Shown here one piece after another: positions 38,679-49,789 of a stretch of 64,000 bases of DNA. The stretch lies in assembly GCA_963921195.1 (NCBI GenBank), contig OY992540.1:189953576-190017575 (forward strand), written 5' to 3'. Source of the stretch: Pegoplata infirma (lineage: Eukaryota > Arthropoda > Insecta > Diptera > Anthomyiidae). The notes under the pieces are model-generated. The model did not search any database, had not been told where the DNA came from, and saw only the letters and a program-made list of their open reading frames with translations. Position numbers and translations under genes: made by a program. Positions within the stretch are counted from its first letter, which is position 1. The number at the start of each line of letters is the position of its first letter.

Positions 38679-39672
38679 CAGTCAAACTCGGTTATAACGA
38701 ACTCGGTTATAACGAATTCTCGGTTATAACGACTAATTCTTAAGTCCCGACATTTTGGTATCAATTTTCACACAAACTACTTCTTTTATAACGAACTCGG
38801 TTATAACGAATCCTCGGTTAAAACGAACTGCTCATGAATACAATTTCATTTGTATTTACCTTTTTATAACGAACTCCCATAAATATTTTTTAATGTGCGG
38901 CAACAGCGTTGCCAGGTACTTTTTTCCGTTGTCCCCAAAAATGTATATAATAAATCCCCAAACAATAAAAAATACGTTTTTTTTTTTAATTGCACAAAAA
39001 AAAATTGCTTCAATTATAGAAAAAAAATTATTAGTGTAATTTTGAAATTTTATTTCGTAGATTTAGCAACAAAAAAACCCCAAAAATCCCCAAACGCGTA
39101 AATAAACGGTTTTTGGCAATGTTAATATACATTTTACAGCCGATAAATGTAAGTTTTACTGAATGCGTTTTGTAATTTCGTACCAAAGAGTGGTTATCAC
39201 TAAAATTATTGTTAAAAATGGCTGATAACATTCAATTTAGCTTGTATTATTAAATAGACTTAGTTTCGAATATCCCCAAAAAATCCCCAAATTATTTTGC
39301 GAAATCCCCATAAAAATCCCCAATCCCCAAATGAGATTTCTTGTCCTTTTTGCTCGCATGATATCCCCAACTTTGGGGATAAATCCCCAAGTCTGGCAGC
39401 CCTGTGCGGCAATCACGTTTATCAAACTCACAAAAGGTTGAACATTTTCGGTTTATATTATAATTTTGATAAAAAAATTTTTATATTTTTAATGTTTTCT
39501 TCTCAATATGTAGATTATTTATGAAAAAACATCAAATATAACAAAATTGGATCTATTTTTTTTTGCAAATAAATCTTGGTTGATAAAAAATATACCCCGC
39601 TTATAGCGAACTTCGCTTATAACGAACTATTTTTACTAGTCCCTCGGAGTACGTTATAACCGGGTTCGACTG
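38679..39672. mobile_element. pogo/Tigger-like MITE, TA duplication
   Basis: It begins CAGTCAAACTCGGTTATAAC and ends with the complement-type cgttataaccgggttcgactg. Further copies of cggttataacgaa are stacked near both ends (38700, 38800 and 39600). TA flanks lie at 38677-38678 and 39673-39674. The terminal CAGTC...GTTATAACGA pattern is characteristic of pogo/Tigger elements. No transposase is present, and the interior is occupied by the hAT MITE at 38904-39404. Confidence 0.8.
38904..39404. mobile_element. hAT-like MITE, 501 bp, nested in the pogo-like MITE
   Basis: Ends cagcgttgccaggtac and aagtctggcagccctg carry the hAT-style CAGnGyTGCCAG inverted repeat. The 8-bp duplication tgcggcaa lies at 38896-38903 and 39405-39412. 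The interior repeats atccccaaa words on both strands. Nonautonomous. Confidence 0.85.
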
Positions 39673-39744
39673 TATAACAAAATAAAAAAATAAAATAAAA
39701 TAATATAATATAAAAAAATAAAATAAAATAAAATTAAATAAAAT
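39673..39744 (+). repeat. (AAAAT)n-like microsatellite
   Basis: taaaataaaa repeats with interruptions. Together with 43376-43680 it flanks the mini-me-like element on both sides, suggesting that the element lies within, or generated, the microsatellite. Confidence 0.8.
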
Positions 39745-39885
39745 AAAACAAGTAAGAAAGCTATATTCGGCTGTGCCGAATCTTTAAATACCCTCCACCA
39801 ATGTAATGATTTAAAAAACAAAAAAGTTTGGTTTATTTATCCTCAAGAAATAAAAAGTACCAAAAAGTGTACTTCCGGTACTTTT

Positions 39886-41318
39886 AATAAAAGGTACTTT
39901 TAATGAAAGGTACTTTTTATAAAAGGTACTTTTTATAAAAGGTACTTTTTATAAAAGGTACTTTTTATAAAAGGTACTTTTTATAAAAGGTACTTTTTAT
40001 AAAAGGTACTTTTTATAAAAGGTACTTTTTATAAAAGGTACTTTTTATAAAAGGTACTTTTTATAAAAGGTACTTTTTATAAAAGGTACTTTTTATAAAA
40101 GGTACTTTTTATAAAAGGTACTTTTTATAAAAGGTACTTTTTATAAAAGGTACTTTTTATAAAAGGTACTTTTTATAAAAGGTACTTTTTATAAAAGGTA
40201 CTTTTTATAAAAGGTACTTTTTATAAAAGGTACTTTTTATAAAAGGTACTTTTTATAAAAGGTACTTTTTATAAAAGGTACTTTTTATAAAAGGTACTTT
40301 TTATAAAAGATACTTTTTATAAAAGGTACTTTTTATAAAAGGTACTTTTTATAAAAGGTACTTTTTATAAAAGGTACTTTTTATAAAAGGTACTTTTTAT
40401 AAAAGGTACTTTTTATAAAAGGTACTTTTTATAAAAGGTACTTTTTATAAAAGGTACTTTTTATAAAAGGTACTTTTTATAAAAGGTACTTTTTATAAAA
40501 GGTACTTTTTATAAAAGGTACTTTTTATAAAAGGTACTTTTTATAAAAGGTACTTTTTATAAAAGGTACTTTTTATAAAAGGTACTTTTTATAAAAGGTA
40601 CTTTTTATAAAAGGTACTTTTTATAAAAGGTACTTTTTATAAAAGGTACTTTTTATAAAAGGTACTTTTTATAAAAGGTACTTTTTATAAAAGGTACTTT
40701 TTATAAAAGGTACTTTTTATAAAAGGTACTTTTTATAAAAGGTACTTTTTATAAAAGGTACTTTTTATAAAAGGTACTTTTTATAAAAGGTACTTTTTAT
40801 AAAAGGTACTTTTTATAAAAGGTACTTTTTATAAAAGGTACTTTTTATAAAAGGTACTTTTTATAAAAGGTACTTTTTATAAAAGGTACTTTTTATAAAA
40901 GGTACTTTTTATAAAAGGTACTTTTTATAAAAGGTACTTTTTATAAAAGGTACTTTTTATAAAAGGTACTTTTTAAAAAAGGTACTTTTTATAAAAGGTA
41001 CTTTTTATAAAAGGTACTTTTTATAAAAGGTACTTTTTATAAAAGGTACTTTTTATAAAAGGTACTTTTTATAAAAGTTACTTTTTACAAAAGGTACTTT
41101 TTATAAAAGGTACTTTTTATAAAAGGTATTTTTTATAAAAGGTACTTTTTATAAAAGGTACTTTTTATAAAAGGCACTTTTTATAAAAGGTACTTTTTAT
41201 AAAAGGTACTTTTTATAAAAGGTACTTTTTATAAAAGGTACTTTTTATAAAAGGTACTTTTTATAAAAGGTACTTTTTATAAAAGGTACTTTTTATAAAA
41301 GGTACTTTTTATAAAGGA
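39886..41318 (+). repeat. 16-bp minisatellite, about 90 copies
   Basis: The unit ggtactttttataaaa is repeated with very few changes (e.g. aaaagata near 40308, tttttaaaaa near 40974, agttac near 41076, ggcact near 41174). It grades at the left into ttaataaaaggtacttttaa variants and into aaaaagtacc, which is also the pairing partner in the ~145-bp unit. Each unit contains TATAAAAGG. It is not a CRISPR array: there are no spacers. Confidence 0.97.
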
Positions 41319-41379
41319 CTCTTTTATAAAATGTACTTTTTGAAAACGGAAAGTACTTGTTCCAGAATGTTTTATTTCA

Positions 41380-42415
41380 CTAAAGGATCCTACATTCTAA
41401 TTTTCAATTTTGAATAACCATTATTTCAGTAAATAAAAAAAAGTACCATTTTACCCCCGTAGAATCAACATTTGCAAAACCCAAGGCTTAGTGATTCTAT
41501 TTTCCGGAAGGTGAACCGACATTGCAAATTTCAATTTTCTAGTAACATTATTTAAGGAAATATAAAATGTAACAAAAGTACATATTTTTACCCTATTAGA
41601 AACATCATTGGCAAAAACCCAGCCTTAGGGGATCTATATTACGGGAGGTAAACATACAGTCCAAATTTCAAGTCTACATATGTGGCAATTTTTTAAGGAA
41701 ATATAAAAGGTACCAAAAGTACAGATTTTTTCCCTTTTTACCCCCTTAGAATCAACATTGGCAATAATCCAGCCGTACTGGATCTATATTCCAGGATGTG
41801 AACAAATTTCAAATTTCTATGACCATTATTTCAGGAGATATAAAAAGCACCAAAAGTTCAGCTTTTTACCCTTTTGACCCCCCTAGAATCAACACTGGCA
41901 AAAATCCAGCCTTAATGGATCTATATTCCGGGAGGTGAACATACAGTCCAAATTTCAAGTCACTATGATCATTATATCAGGAGATTTAAAAAGTATCAAA
42001 AGTACAGTTTTTTACCCTTTTTACCCCCTTAGAATCAACATTGACAAAACTCCAGCCATAGTGGACCTATATTGCGGGAGGTGAACATACAGTCCAAATT
42101 TCAAGTCTCTATGACCATTATATCGGGAGATATAAAAAGTACCAAAAGTACAGTTTTTTACCCTTTTTACCCCCTTAGAATCAACATTGGCAAAAATCCA
42201 GCCTTAGTGGATCTTTATTCCGGGAGGTCAACCTTTAGTCCAAATTTTAAGTCTCTATGACCATTATATCGGGAGATATAAAAAGTACCAAAAGTACAGT
42301 TTTTTACCCTTTTTACCCCCTTAGAATCAACATTGGCAAAAATCCAGCCTTAGTGGATCTTTATTCCGGGAGGTCAACAGTCCAAATTTTAAGTCTCTAA
42401 CTTCAGCGGTTTGGG
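41380..42415 (+). repeat. ~145-bp tandem array (same family as 2135-4475)
   Basis: About seven units with gggaggtgaacatacagtcc, aaatttcaagtctctatgac, gggagatataaaaagtacc, ccccttagaatcaacattgg and atccagccttagtgg. The last three units (from about 42060) are nearly identical, showing recent homogenisation. The 42072-42260 frame is a by-product. Confidence 0.9.
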
Positions 42416-43189
42416 CTGGGCGATGATGAATGAGTATGTCAGTCAGTCACATTACTCTTTTATATACAAAGGCCCTTACCACAAGAAACCAAAAAGTCTA
42501 TTTTAACAAAAGCTTTATTTTAAATTTCAAATTTTCAATACATTTTTTGAAAGTCGATTTTAAAAACAAAAACAATTTGTATGGAAATAAAACTAAAAGC
42601 TGATTTTAAATATATTTTATTTTTCTATGGTAAGGCTGATAGATTTTCCGGATTTGGACGATTTTTGCCATAAAGTTTATTTCTGTCTTTTATTATTTAA
42701 CAAAATTTATTTTTTTTAAATGAAAATATTTTTTTTAAGAAATCTGAACAAAATTGAGTTTTGGCGATATTTTACATCCGATTTGGCGACAAAGCCAAAA
42801 AAAGTCTGTCAACCCCGTTAATATGACGAAGCAAAAAACGGACACACACACACATGCTATATTCATAAAAATAACTATAAATTTTTTTATTATTACTTAA
42901 CGAACTTTTTTTTAATTAAATTTAGATTTTGTTTTACATATTTTAAAGTTTTTTTCTTTTTCTCCGTTTTTTTTTTCATTTCCGTATTCTTTGTTATGTA
43001 TCTACACAAAATATGAGTTAATTTAGGGTTATGTTGAAAACATCTAAGAGTTTTTTCAGAAATTCACTCATAACTTTTAAAATACTTAACCGATTTCAAA
43101 CAAAAAAAAAATACATCAGTTTCTTCCTAGGAAAATTCCGCAACTTTTGGTACCCCAAGCGTTTAAATCGGTTCCGGATTATTGCCAGA

Positions 43190-43375
43190 AACGTGATTTC
43201 AACAGACAGACGGACAGACAGACAGACAGACAGACGGATATCGTTAGATCGACTTAAAATCGATCAAGGATCATGAATATATATACTTTATGTGGTCCTT
43301 AACCAATGTTTCAATGTGTTACATACGGAATGACAAACTTATATATACCCTCTATCACCAGAGTGGAGGGTATAA
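43190..43375 (+). repeat. mini-me-like core: (GACA/GACG)n plus (TA)n
   Basis: gacagacagacagacagacg (43207 onward), then tcgacttaaaatcgatcaag, catgaatatatatactttat and the tail. A GTCY-type microsatellite next to a TA-rich conserved core is what I recall as the hallmark of dipteran mini-me elements. The minus-strand equivalents are at 48308-48430 and 49222-49400. Confidence 0.6.
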
Positions 43376-43680
43376 TAAAATAAAATAAAATAAAATAAAA
43401 TAAAATAAAATAAAATAAAATAAAATAAAATAAAATAAAATAAAATAAAATAAAATAAAATAAAATAAAATAAAATAAAATAAAATAAAATAAAATAAAA
43501 TAAAATAAATTAAAATAAAATAAAATAAAATAAAATAAAATAAAATAAAATAAAATAAAATAAAATAAAATAAAATAAAATAAAATAAAATAAAAAAAAA
43601 ATAAAATAGAATAAAATAAAAAAAATAAAATAAAAAAATAAAAAAAAATGAAATAAAATAAATTAAAATAAAATAAAATG
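43376..43680 (+). repeat. (AAAAT)n pentanucleotide microsatellite
   Basis: About 60 units of ataaa/taaaa; the right third is degenerate with A-runs. The poly-Phe/Tyr minus frame 43311-43697 is an artefact. Confidence 0.95.
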
Positions 43681-44189
43681 GAAATTATTTTTTTCATTCA
43701 TATTTTGATCATGTTAACAGGACTAAAAACATTTGCATTCACCTGAAAAATATATCAGCAACATTTTATTTTTTTTATTTCTGAAAGCAAATTTGTGGTT
43801 GTGCTTGATAAATTATTATAAATTGACAAAGAAATAAAAATTTTCAATATTTTTTTTTTTTGTTTCTCGCCAAAATATCGTTCTTATGAGAAAACGGCGA
43901 TATAATAAAAATACTACTTTGATTTTTTATTGAAATGATAATTTTGCGTATTGCCGCGATATATCGGCCTATTGTTTGCAGGGTAAAAGTAAGTTTTAAT
44001 AAAAGTACATTTTTTAATGCAAGTTAGTACCAAAATGAAACTTTCACTTATCAACACTATCAATAAACGTAAAAAAGGAAAGTATATTAATGCTGTTAAC
44101 TGTTAAAAAGGAAATCATAAAAAGGAGAGAAGCTTTTTTCACAATATACGAAAAAATAAAATAATTTTTGAAGTTATACACACGGAAAA
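43681..44189. other. AT-rich, no feature recognised
   Basis: Contains cgatatatcggcc near 43958 and short T-runs. No gene or element boundary is visible. Confidence 0.4.
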
Positions 44190-44851
44190 TTGCAACCATT
44201 CAGTTTTTTCACTTGTAAAAAGACAAACGTGAATTTAAACATTTCGAGAAAAATTAAACGGAAATTTAATAAAAATAAATTTAATTAAAAAATTAAAAAA
44301 AAAATATAAAAAATTTAAAAAAAAATGTAGAAAATTTAAAAAAAGTATATTATTAATAATAAAAAAAAATTATTCAAATTTTTAAAGAAAATATTGCAAA
44401 ATAAAAAATTGTTATGTTGTTAATGAAAATGAAATAAAGTGTGTATAAGTGTTATAAATAAAATTTGAAAATTTTAAAGAAAAAAAAAATTTAATTAAAT
44501 TGTTAAATATGGTGAAAATTTTAAAAAAATAATAAAAATATCTTTAAATTTATGGAAAATTATTAAAATATTATTAAAAATTTTTGAAAAAAATTAAAAA
44601 AGTTATTTATAATCTTAAAAAAAAAGTGAAAATGTATCTAAACTGTTGAATATTTGTAAATGTGTATAATGTAAATTTTTTTTTGTCTGACTTTAAAAGT
44701 TAAAATCAATTTTTCTGTAATAGAAAAACAAAAAAACTTCCAAAAATTGTTAAAAAAAAAGAAACAAGTTTTCCTTTAATTAAAGTTTTAATCTACTTCA
44801 TATCCAACAAAAAATCTCTGTAACTAAACAGAATTAAATTAAAATACAAAA
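44190..44851 (+). promoter_or_regulatory. Possible insect initiator and 5' UTR of a host gene
   Basis: A TCAGTT initiator-like hexamer lies at 44200-44205 (arthropod consensus TCAKTY), without a clear TATA box upstream. The following 650 bp is A-rich, has no MITE ends, and has the aagtgttataaataaaa texture common in fly 5' UTRs. It leads to a good start-codon context at 44852. This is an inference from composition and a common hexamer only. Confidence 0.2.
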
Positions 44852-44887
44852 ATGAAACCTTCAGAATTGCTGTTACTTTTGGAAAGG
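44852..44887 (+). CDS. Candidate first coding exon of a host gene
   Basis: ATG at 44852 in the context acaaaaATG, close to the fly start consensus. It is followed by 12 codons, MKPSELLLLLER, a Leu-rich start that could begin a signal peptide or hydrophobic helix. The frame then meets gtaatg, an acceptable splice donor, at 44888; without splicing it ends at a TAA 19 codons after the ATG. The next several hundred bases look intronic (T-runs, aacatcctctcataaac, ggcctggctggctggtctgg). No downstream exon was identified. The feature may be fortuitous. Confidence 0.22.
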
Positions 44888-44891
44888 GTAA

Positions 44892-45599
44892 TGAAAAACT
44901 TATATTAAAACATTAAAACATTTTTTTTTTTTTCATATAATATACAAAATATCCTTCAGCAACAAAAAAAAAAAAAAAAACAAACCCAAAAACATCCTCT
45001 CATAAACTCCATTAAATTTTTGTTTTAAATAGACTTGATTCCTTCCTTTATATATTTTCCCTTTCCAAACATCCCTGGCCTGGCTGGCTGGTCTGGCCTT
45101 TCTCATTGCCACTCGCTCATTTTACGTTTACATTAACAAAAAAATAAAACATTTCATTAAAGACATGTGTATACTACAAAAGTGTATATTTTGGCCCATA
45201 TACATTTTTTTGTAGTTCAAAGAATTTAATTTATACGAGGTTGAAATAAGAAAGTTAAAGATAAAATTTGTTTTTTGGTTAACAGGTTTTTTTAAATGAA
45301 ACCATTAATTCATATAACTTTTAAATAATAGTTTTAATTGTTTGTGGTTTTCATTGAGTTTGTGTTTTTTTTGTATGTATCAGCTTTTGAAGGACTTTAA
45401 TGTTCAAGGTTAGCTGGAGTAAATATTTAAATTTTCGGCCTTTTGAGCATGTCTATTATCCTCATTTTAACAAGTATGTATTGTCAATGCTATTTTTTTG
45501 GGATAAAAGATGTTTAAATTACTAGAATACAACATTGTAGTTTAGATAATTAACCTTCATTTATTTCAACAAAGAAAAGTTATTAATTTATTTACAAAT
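44892..45599. other. Non-repetitive AT-rich sequence, possible intron
   Basis: A less AT-rich patch, cctggcctggctggctggtc (45076), then gcctttctcattgccactcg, stands out but has no known motif. No element ends were recognised. Confidence 0.35.
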
Positions 45600-45915
45600 T
45601 ATTAGTTAAAAAACCTTGTCAAATTACTATAAAAAGTTTCGTAATCCCATTTTACCAAAATTTAACAGTTTTCCTTGTTTTTTAACCAAAAATTTTCGAT
45701 CGCAATTTATTTTTTTTTTGTAATCTTATAATTTTTTTGTAATTTTACAATTTTTCAACATTTTTTTTCAAAAAAATTCTAGTAAATTCTCGAGATTTCC
45801 TTGTAAGTTTTATTGTGCCAAAAAAGTTGTAAATTTACAATTTTATTGTTAAAAATCTTGTAAAATTACGAAAAAGCTCGTAATTTTTACTACTCCAAAA
45901 AAAATTATGTCATTT
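45600..45915 (-). mobile_element. MITE-like repeat, minus copy of 61211-61880
   Basis: gtaatcccattttaccaa, aacagttttccttgtttttt, tctcgagatttccttgtaag and ttgtaaatttacaat match the complement of 61300-61870. Shorter and diverged. Confidence 0.5.
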
Positions 45916-46140
45916 ACTGTGTGTATTTTATTTAAAAAGTTTTACGTTTTGGTTTTAAAAGAAAAAAACATTTGTTCAATGTTCAGTTTTTTAAATGACT
46001 ATTTCTGTTCTGTGTTTCGAAAATAACAACATAAAAAATAAAGACTTTCATTAGCATTCAATTTTTAAAGTTATTTATTTTTGTTCTGTAAGTAAAAATA
46101 AGTGATTCTTCTTTAATTTTTTTTAATGGTTTGTGTACAT
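45893..46140 (+). repeat. Dispersed repeat (family also at 47731 and 53625)
   Basis: attatgtcatttactgtgtg, tttaaaaagttttacgtttt, gactatttctgttctgtgtt, aacaacataaaaaataaaga and gtaaaaataagtgattcttc are shared in order with 53625-53862 plus 54418-54470; the last part is shared with 47731-47880. The 46145-46320 stretch (gattcccaaaatatttgg, ctctagcgataatctccc) matches 60180-60260. Confidence 0.65.
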
Positions 46141-46340
46141 TAGAGTGACTCAAAAAAAAAGTTGATGATGTACCCCCCTCAAAATTAACTTTGACATGTT
46201 TTATAAAGATTCCCAAAATATTTGGGCTCTAGCGATAATCTCCCGTGAGCTAAACCGCGTCAAAAAAGGGTCCAAAAATGGTATTTTTCATGAATAAAAA
46301 ATTCAGTAAATTTTTTTTGTCCAATGAATGACCAAATATA

Positions 46341-46907
46341 CACTCAAAAAATTATGTTAGTAAAATCAACTGAAAATGTCAGTTAAAATAACTACTTTGT
46401 AAGTTGGGGTCAACTACTTTTTAGTTAAATCAACTAACAATGTTAGTTATTTTAACTGACAAAAAACAACTGACTTATGTAGTAAAAACTACTTACATTT
46501 GTGGTCAAAACAACTAAAATGTAGTAAAAATAAAATAATCAATAAATATTTTTTTTTTTCAAAAAATTTTTCAGAAAAAAATTTGAACACCAAATTTTTT
46601 CAAAGTCTTTTTTTTTAAAAAAAAAGTTGTGAAAAATAAAAAAAAACGAAAATTTATTTTTATTTTTTGGAAAAAAACTTTGAAAATTTTTCAGAGATAA
46701 AAAAAATAAAATTAACTACTTTAAATAACTGTTACTACATTACAGTACTTTTTTGTTAGTTATTCAAAAAACGACTTAAAATAACTAACAGAAATAGTTG
46801 TTTGATATTTTTCATACAAAAACAACTGTCTTTGTAGTTGAAAACAACTAACTACTGTAAAATATACAAACAACTAACATGTAGTAACTTACATAATTTT
46901 CTGAGTG
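46341..46907. mobile_element. MITE with CACTCAAAAAA ends, TA duplication (copy 1)
   Basis: It starts cactcaaaaaattatgttag and ends acataattttctgagtg, with TA at 46339-46340 and 46908-46909. The interior has many actaacatgtag/gttagtt words on both strands. Nearly identical to 47170-47730. Confidence 0.85.
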
Positions 46908-47169
46908 TATTGCCAAAGAAATTTTCCCCAAATCTAGGAAACTTATATTTATTTTTAAGACACATTTCTTAAATATATGTTCAAACAAAATTTAGTTCAA
47001 GTATAGTTAAAATTTACTAGAAAAAACTTCACCGTATTTCACCTTTTAGAATTGAGGAATCGAAGTTCTTACAATTTAGTTAAAAACTTCTAAGGATTAG
47101 TAAAAACTTCTTAGAATATAGTTTAAACTTCTTAGTATTTAGTTAAAAACTCTTCTTAGAATTTGGGTA

Positions 47170-47730
47170 CACTCAAAAAATTATGTTAGTAAAATCAACT
47201 GAAAATGTCAGTTAAAATAACTACTTTGTAAGTTGGGGTCAACTACTTTTTAGTTAAATCAACTAACAATGTTAGTTATTTTAACTGACAGAAAACAACT
47301 GACTTATGTAGTAAAAACTACTTACATTTGTAGCCAAAACAACTAAAATGTAGTAAAAATAAAATAATCAATAAATATTTTTTTTTTCAAAAAATTTTTC
47401 AGAAAAAAATTTGAAGACCAAATTTTTTCAAAGTCTTTTTTTTTTTTTAAAAGTTGTGAAAAATAAAAAAAAAAAAATTTTTTTTTTTTTGGAAAAAAAC
47501 TTTGAAAATTTTTCAGAGATAAAAAAAATAAAATTAACTACTTTAAATAACTGTTACTACATCACAGTACTTTTTTGTTAGTTGTTCAAAAAAACGACTT
47601 AAAATAACTAACAGAAATAGTTGTTTGATATTTTTCATACAAAAACAACTGACTTTGTAGTTGAAAACGACGAACTACTGTAAAATATACAAATAACTAA
47701 CATGTTGTAACTTACATAATTTTCTGAGTG
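47170..47730. mobile_element. MITE with CACTCAAAAAA ends, TA duplication (copy 2)
   Basis: Same orientation and almost the same sequence as copy 1, 260 bp downstream; TA at 47168-47169 and 47731-47732. A third copy begins at 62203. Confidence 0.85.
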
Positions 47731-47880
47731 TATTTCTGTTCTTTGTTTCAAAAATAACAACATAAAAAATATAGACTTTTATAGCATTTAATTTTTAAAG
47801 TCATTTATTTTTTTCTGTAAGTAAAAATAAGTGATTCTTCTATAATTTTTAATGATTTGTGTTCGTTATTTTAACATGAT
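47731..47880 (+). repeat. 3' part of the 45893-type dispersed repeat
   Basis: tatttctgttctttgtttca, aacaacataaaaaatataga, gtcatttatttttttctgta and aaaataagtgattcttctat match 46003-46130 and 53757-53862. It abuts the MITE on the left. Confidence 0.6.
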
Positions 47881-48109
47881 AATGTTTTTAGGTCGGTGTC
47901 TAATTTTAAAAAAATTGCAGGACGCCACCTCAGTTTGACTATATAAGCTAACAATTAACGAAAAAGAAAACATTACTATTTTCATTTTCTTAAAACCATA
48001 AATTTTAATAAATTGGGTTTGTAACTTGGATAATAATTCACCTCGTGGTGAATAAAACCGTTTTTCACCAGCTGGTGAATAAAAAGTAACAATGATTTTT
48101 CAACAAAAA

Positions 48110-48300
48110 AAAAATTTTTTTTCATCAAATTTTTTTTTTGTAAAATTTTTTTTTTCAGCAATTTTTTATCAATTTTTTTTCCGTAAAATTTATTTTTTCA
48201 TCAATTTTTTTTTTCAATAAACTTTTTTTTTGCATCAATTTTTTTTTTTCATAAATTTTTTTTTTCATCAAACTTTTTTTTTTCATCATTTTTTTTTTCA
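48110..48300 (+). repeat. Low-complexity T-rich tract with ttttcatcaa units
   Basis: Irregular repeats of 8-12 T plus catcaa. A matching tract at 49000-49215 lies on the other side of the minus-strand element 48308-48996, so that element appears to sit inside one such tract. The 48230-48415 frame is low-complexity. Confidence 0.8.
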
Positions 48301-48307
48301 ATTTTTT

Positions 48308-48996
48308 ATACCCTCCAACCACAGTGTGGGGGTATACTCACTTTGTCATTCCGTGTGTAACATATCGAAATATCGGTCGGGGACCCCACAAAGTATATAT
48401 AATATTGATCCATGATAGAATCTAAGACGATGCAGTCCAAACTAAAAAAGCTAGACCCCTGATATTGGGCAAGAATATCTCTTATGTTACTGGTAAGGTT
48501 AAGTTCGAAGATGGGCAAAATCGGACCAGGGGGAAAAAAGTACCCCCTTGAAGAACTAAAACGACCCCTGAAAAATACGATATTTTTACGAGTTTTTTTT
48601 AATTTTTGCTCAACAAATGTAACATTTGTATGCCGTATTATGTTCATGAATAGAATCAGATGGAGAGAATTGACGCCCTGTGTTCACACTGAACTTTATT
48701 TTAGTATTTATGGTGTTCAGAAATGTAATTCTATTTATATATTTTTTTCATGCCGCCCCCCTTTCGGGGCGTGGTTATAGAAATTAATTAAAAATAACGA
48801 TAAAATTTTATTAATTATTCGTAAATATCATAAACAAATAATTTCTAAACATATAAAGCGGGGTGTTCAGGTGTCCCCACCAACTCCACCGCCCCCCCAA
48901 AAAAAAGACGCCCCTGCGATTTTTTTTAATTTTAATCGCGTTGGAGGGTATAAAAGATTCGGCACAGACGAATTTAACACTCTTACTTGTTTTTTT
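48308..48996 (-). mobile_element. Short mini-me-like element (minus)
   Basis: The tail at 48308 (taccctccaaccacagtgtg, cactttgtcattccgt, caaagtatatataatattga) and the head at 48945-48996 (complement: aaaacaagtaagagtgttaa, tctgtgccgaatc, taccctccaacgc) define a complete 690-bp copy. The interior matches 370-640 and 56090-56400 (for example gaccagggggaaaaaagtac). No coding capacity. Confidence 0.7.
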
Positions 48997-48999
48997 TAT

Positions 49000-49215
49000 C
49001 AAAATTTTTTTTTCTTCAATTTTTTTTTTTTCATAAATTTTTTTTTTTTTTCATCAAATTTTTTTTTTTAATTTTTTCTCACCAACAATTTTTTTTTTCA
49101 TATTTTTTTTCATCAATTTTTTCTTACATCAAAAAATTTTTCTTTTCATCAAAAAAATTCATCAAAAACTTTTTTCATCAAAATTTTTTTTCACCAAAAA
49201 ATTTGGGTTCATAAA
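49000..49215 (+). repeat. Low-complexity T-rich tract with ttttcatcaa units
   Basis: Continuation of the 48110-48300 tract on the far side of the inserted minus element. ORFs rich in Phe here are artefacts. Confidence 0.8.
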
Positions 49216-49669
49216 ATTTTTTATACCCTCCACTCTAGTGATAGAGGGTATATATAAGTTTGTCATTCCGTTTGTAACACCTCAAAATATTGGTCTAAGA
49301 CCCCATAAAGTATATATATTCATGATCCTCGATCGATTTTAAGACGATCTAGCGATGTCCGTCCGTCCGTCCGTCCGTCTGTCCGTCTGTCTGTCTGTTG
49401 AAAACACACTAACTTTTGAAAGACTTTACGGAGTAGGGTTGCCAGACGTCCCGCATTTGGCGGGATTGTCCCGCTTTTCATAACCGATTCCCGCGTCCCG
49501 CGAGGGATTTCATATTCCCGCTTTTTTGAAATTTTTTTTAACAACAACTTTTTTTTACTTTAAAAATCTAAGTTTTTTAAAGGCTTATTTGTAAGTTTTT
49601 GTAAAATTGATTTTACCCTGCCGCCCAAATGATGTGAATTTCGAACCTTTTTAAGGAAAAAATAAAAGC

Positions 49670-49789
49670 CTATTCACACCTGAGGTAAAATCTCTTTTGA
49701 ACGAGATTTCGATCATATGGTCATCATTTTATACACAACCATATGATCGAAATCTTGTTCGAACGAGATTTCACCTTAGGTGTGAATTG
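49670..49789. repeat. 120-bp near-perfect hairpin
   Basis: tattcacacctgaggtaaaa, ctcttttgaacgagatttcg and atcatatgg pair with ccatatgatcgaaat, cgaacgagatttcacc and ttaggtgtgaatt. It could be a tiny MITE or a structured transcript. No clear duplication was found. Confidence 0.7.

Larger units (their letters stand above)
39745..43375 (+). mobile_element. Long mini-me-like element with two internal tandem arrays
   Basis: The head is aaaacaagtaagaaagctat, then gctgtgccgaatc and taccctccacc. The tail is the GACA/GACG microsatellite, gatcatgaatatatatactt, acggaatgacaaac and taccctctatcacc, ending gagtggagggtata. Between them are a 16-bp minisatellite (39886-41318), a ~145-bp array (41380-42415) and 780 bp of unique sequence. 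Head and tail match the minus copies at 48308-48996 and 49222-51255. No coding frame. Probably nonautonomous; the superfamily is uncertain. Confidence 0.65.

Noticed and set aside
39886..41318. CRISPR-like regular repeat
   Set aside because: 16-bp direct tandem copies without spacers in a eukaryotic transposon; a minisatellite.
43311..43697. 128-codon Phe/Tyr/Leu-rich frame
   Set aside because: Translation of the AAAAT microsatellite.
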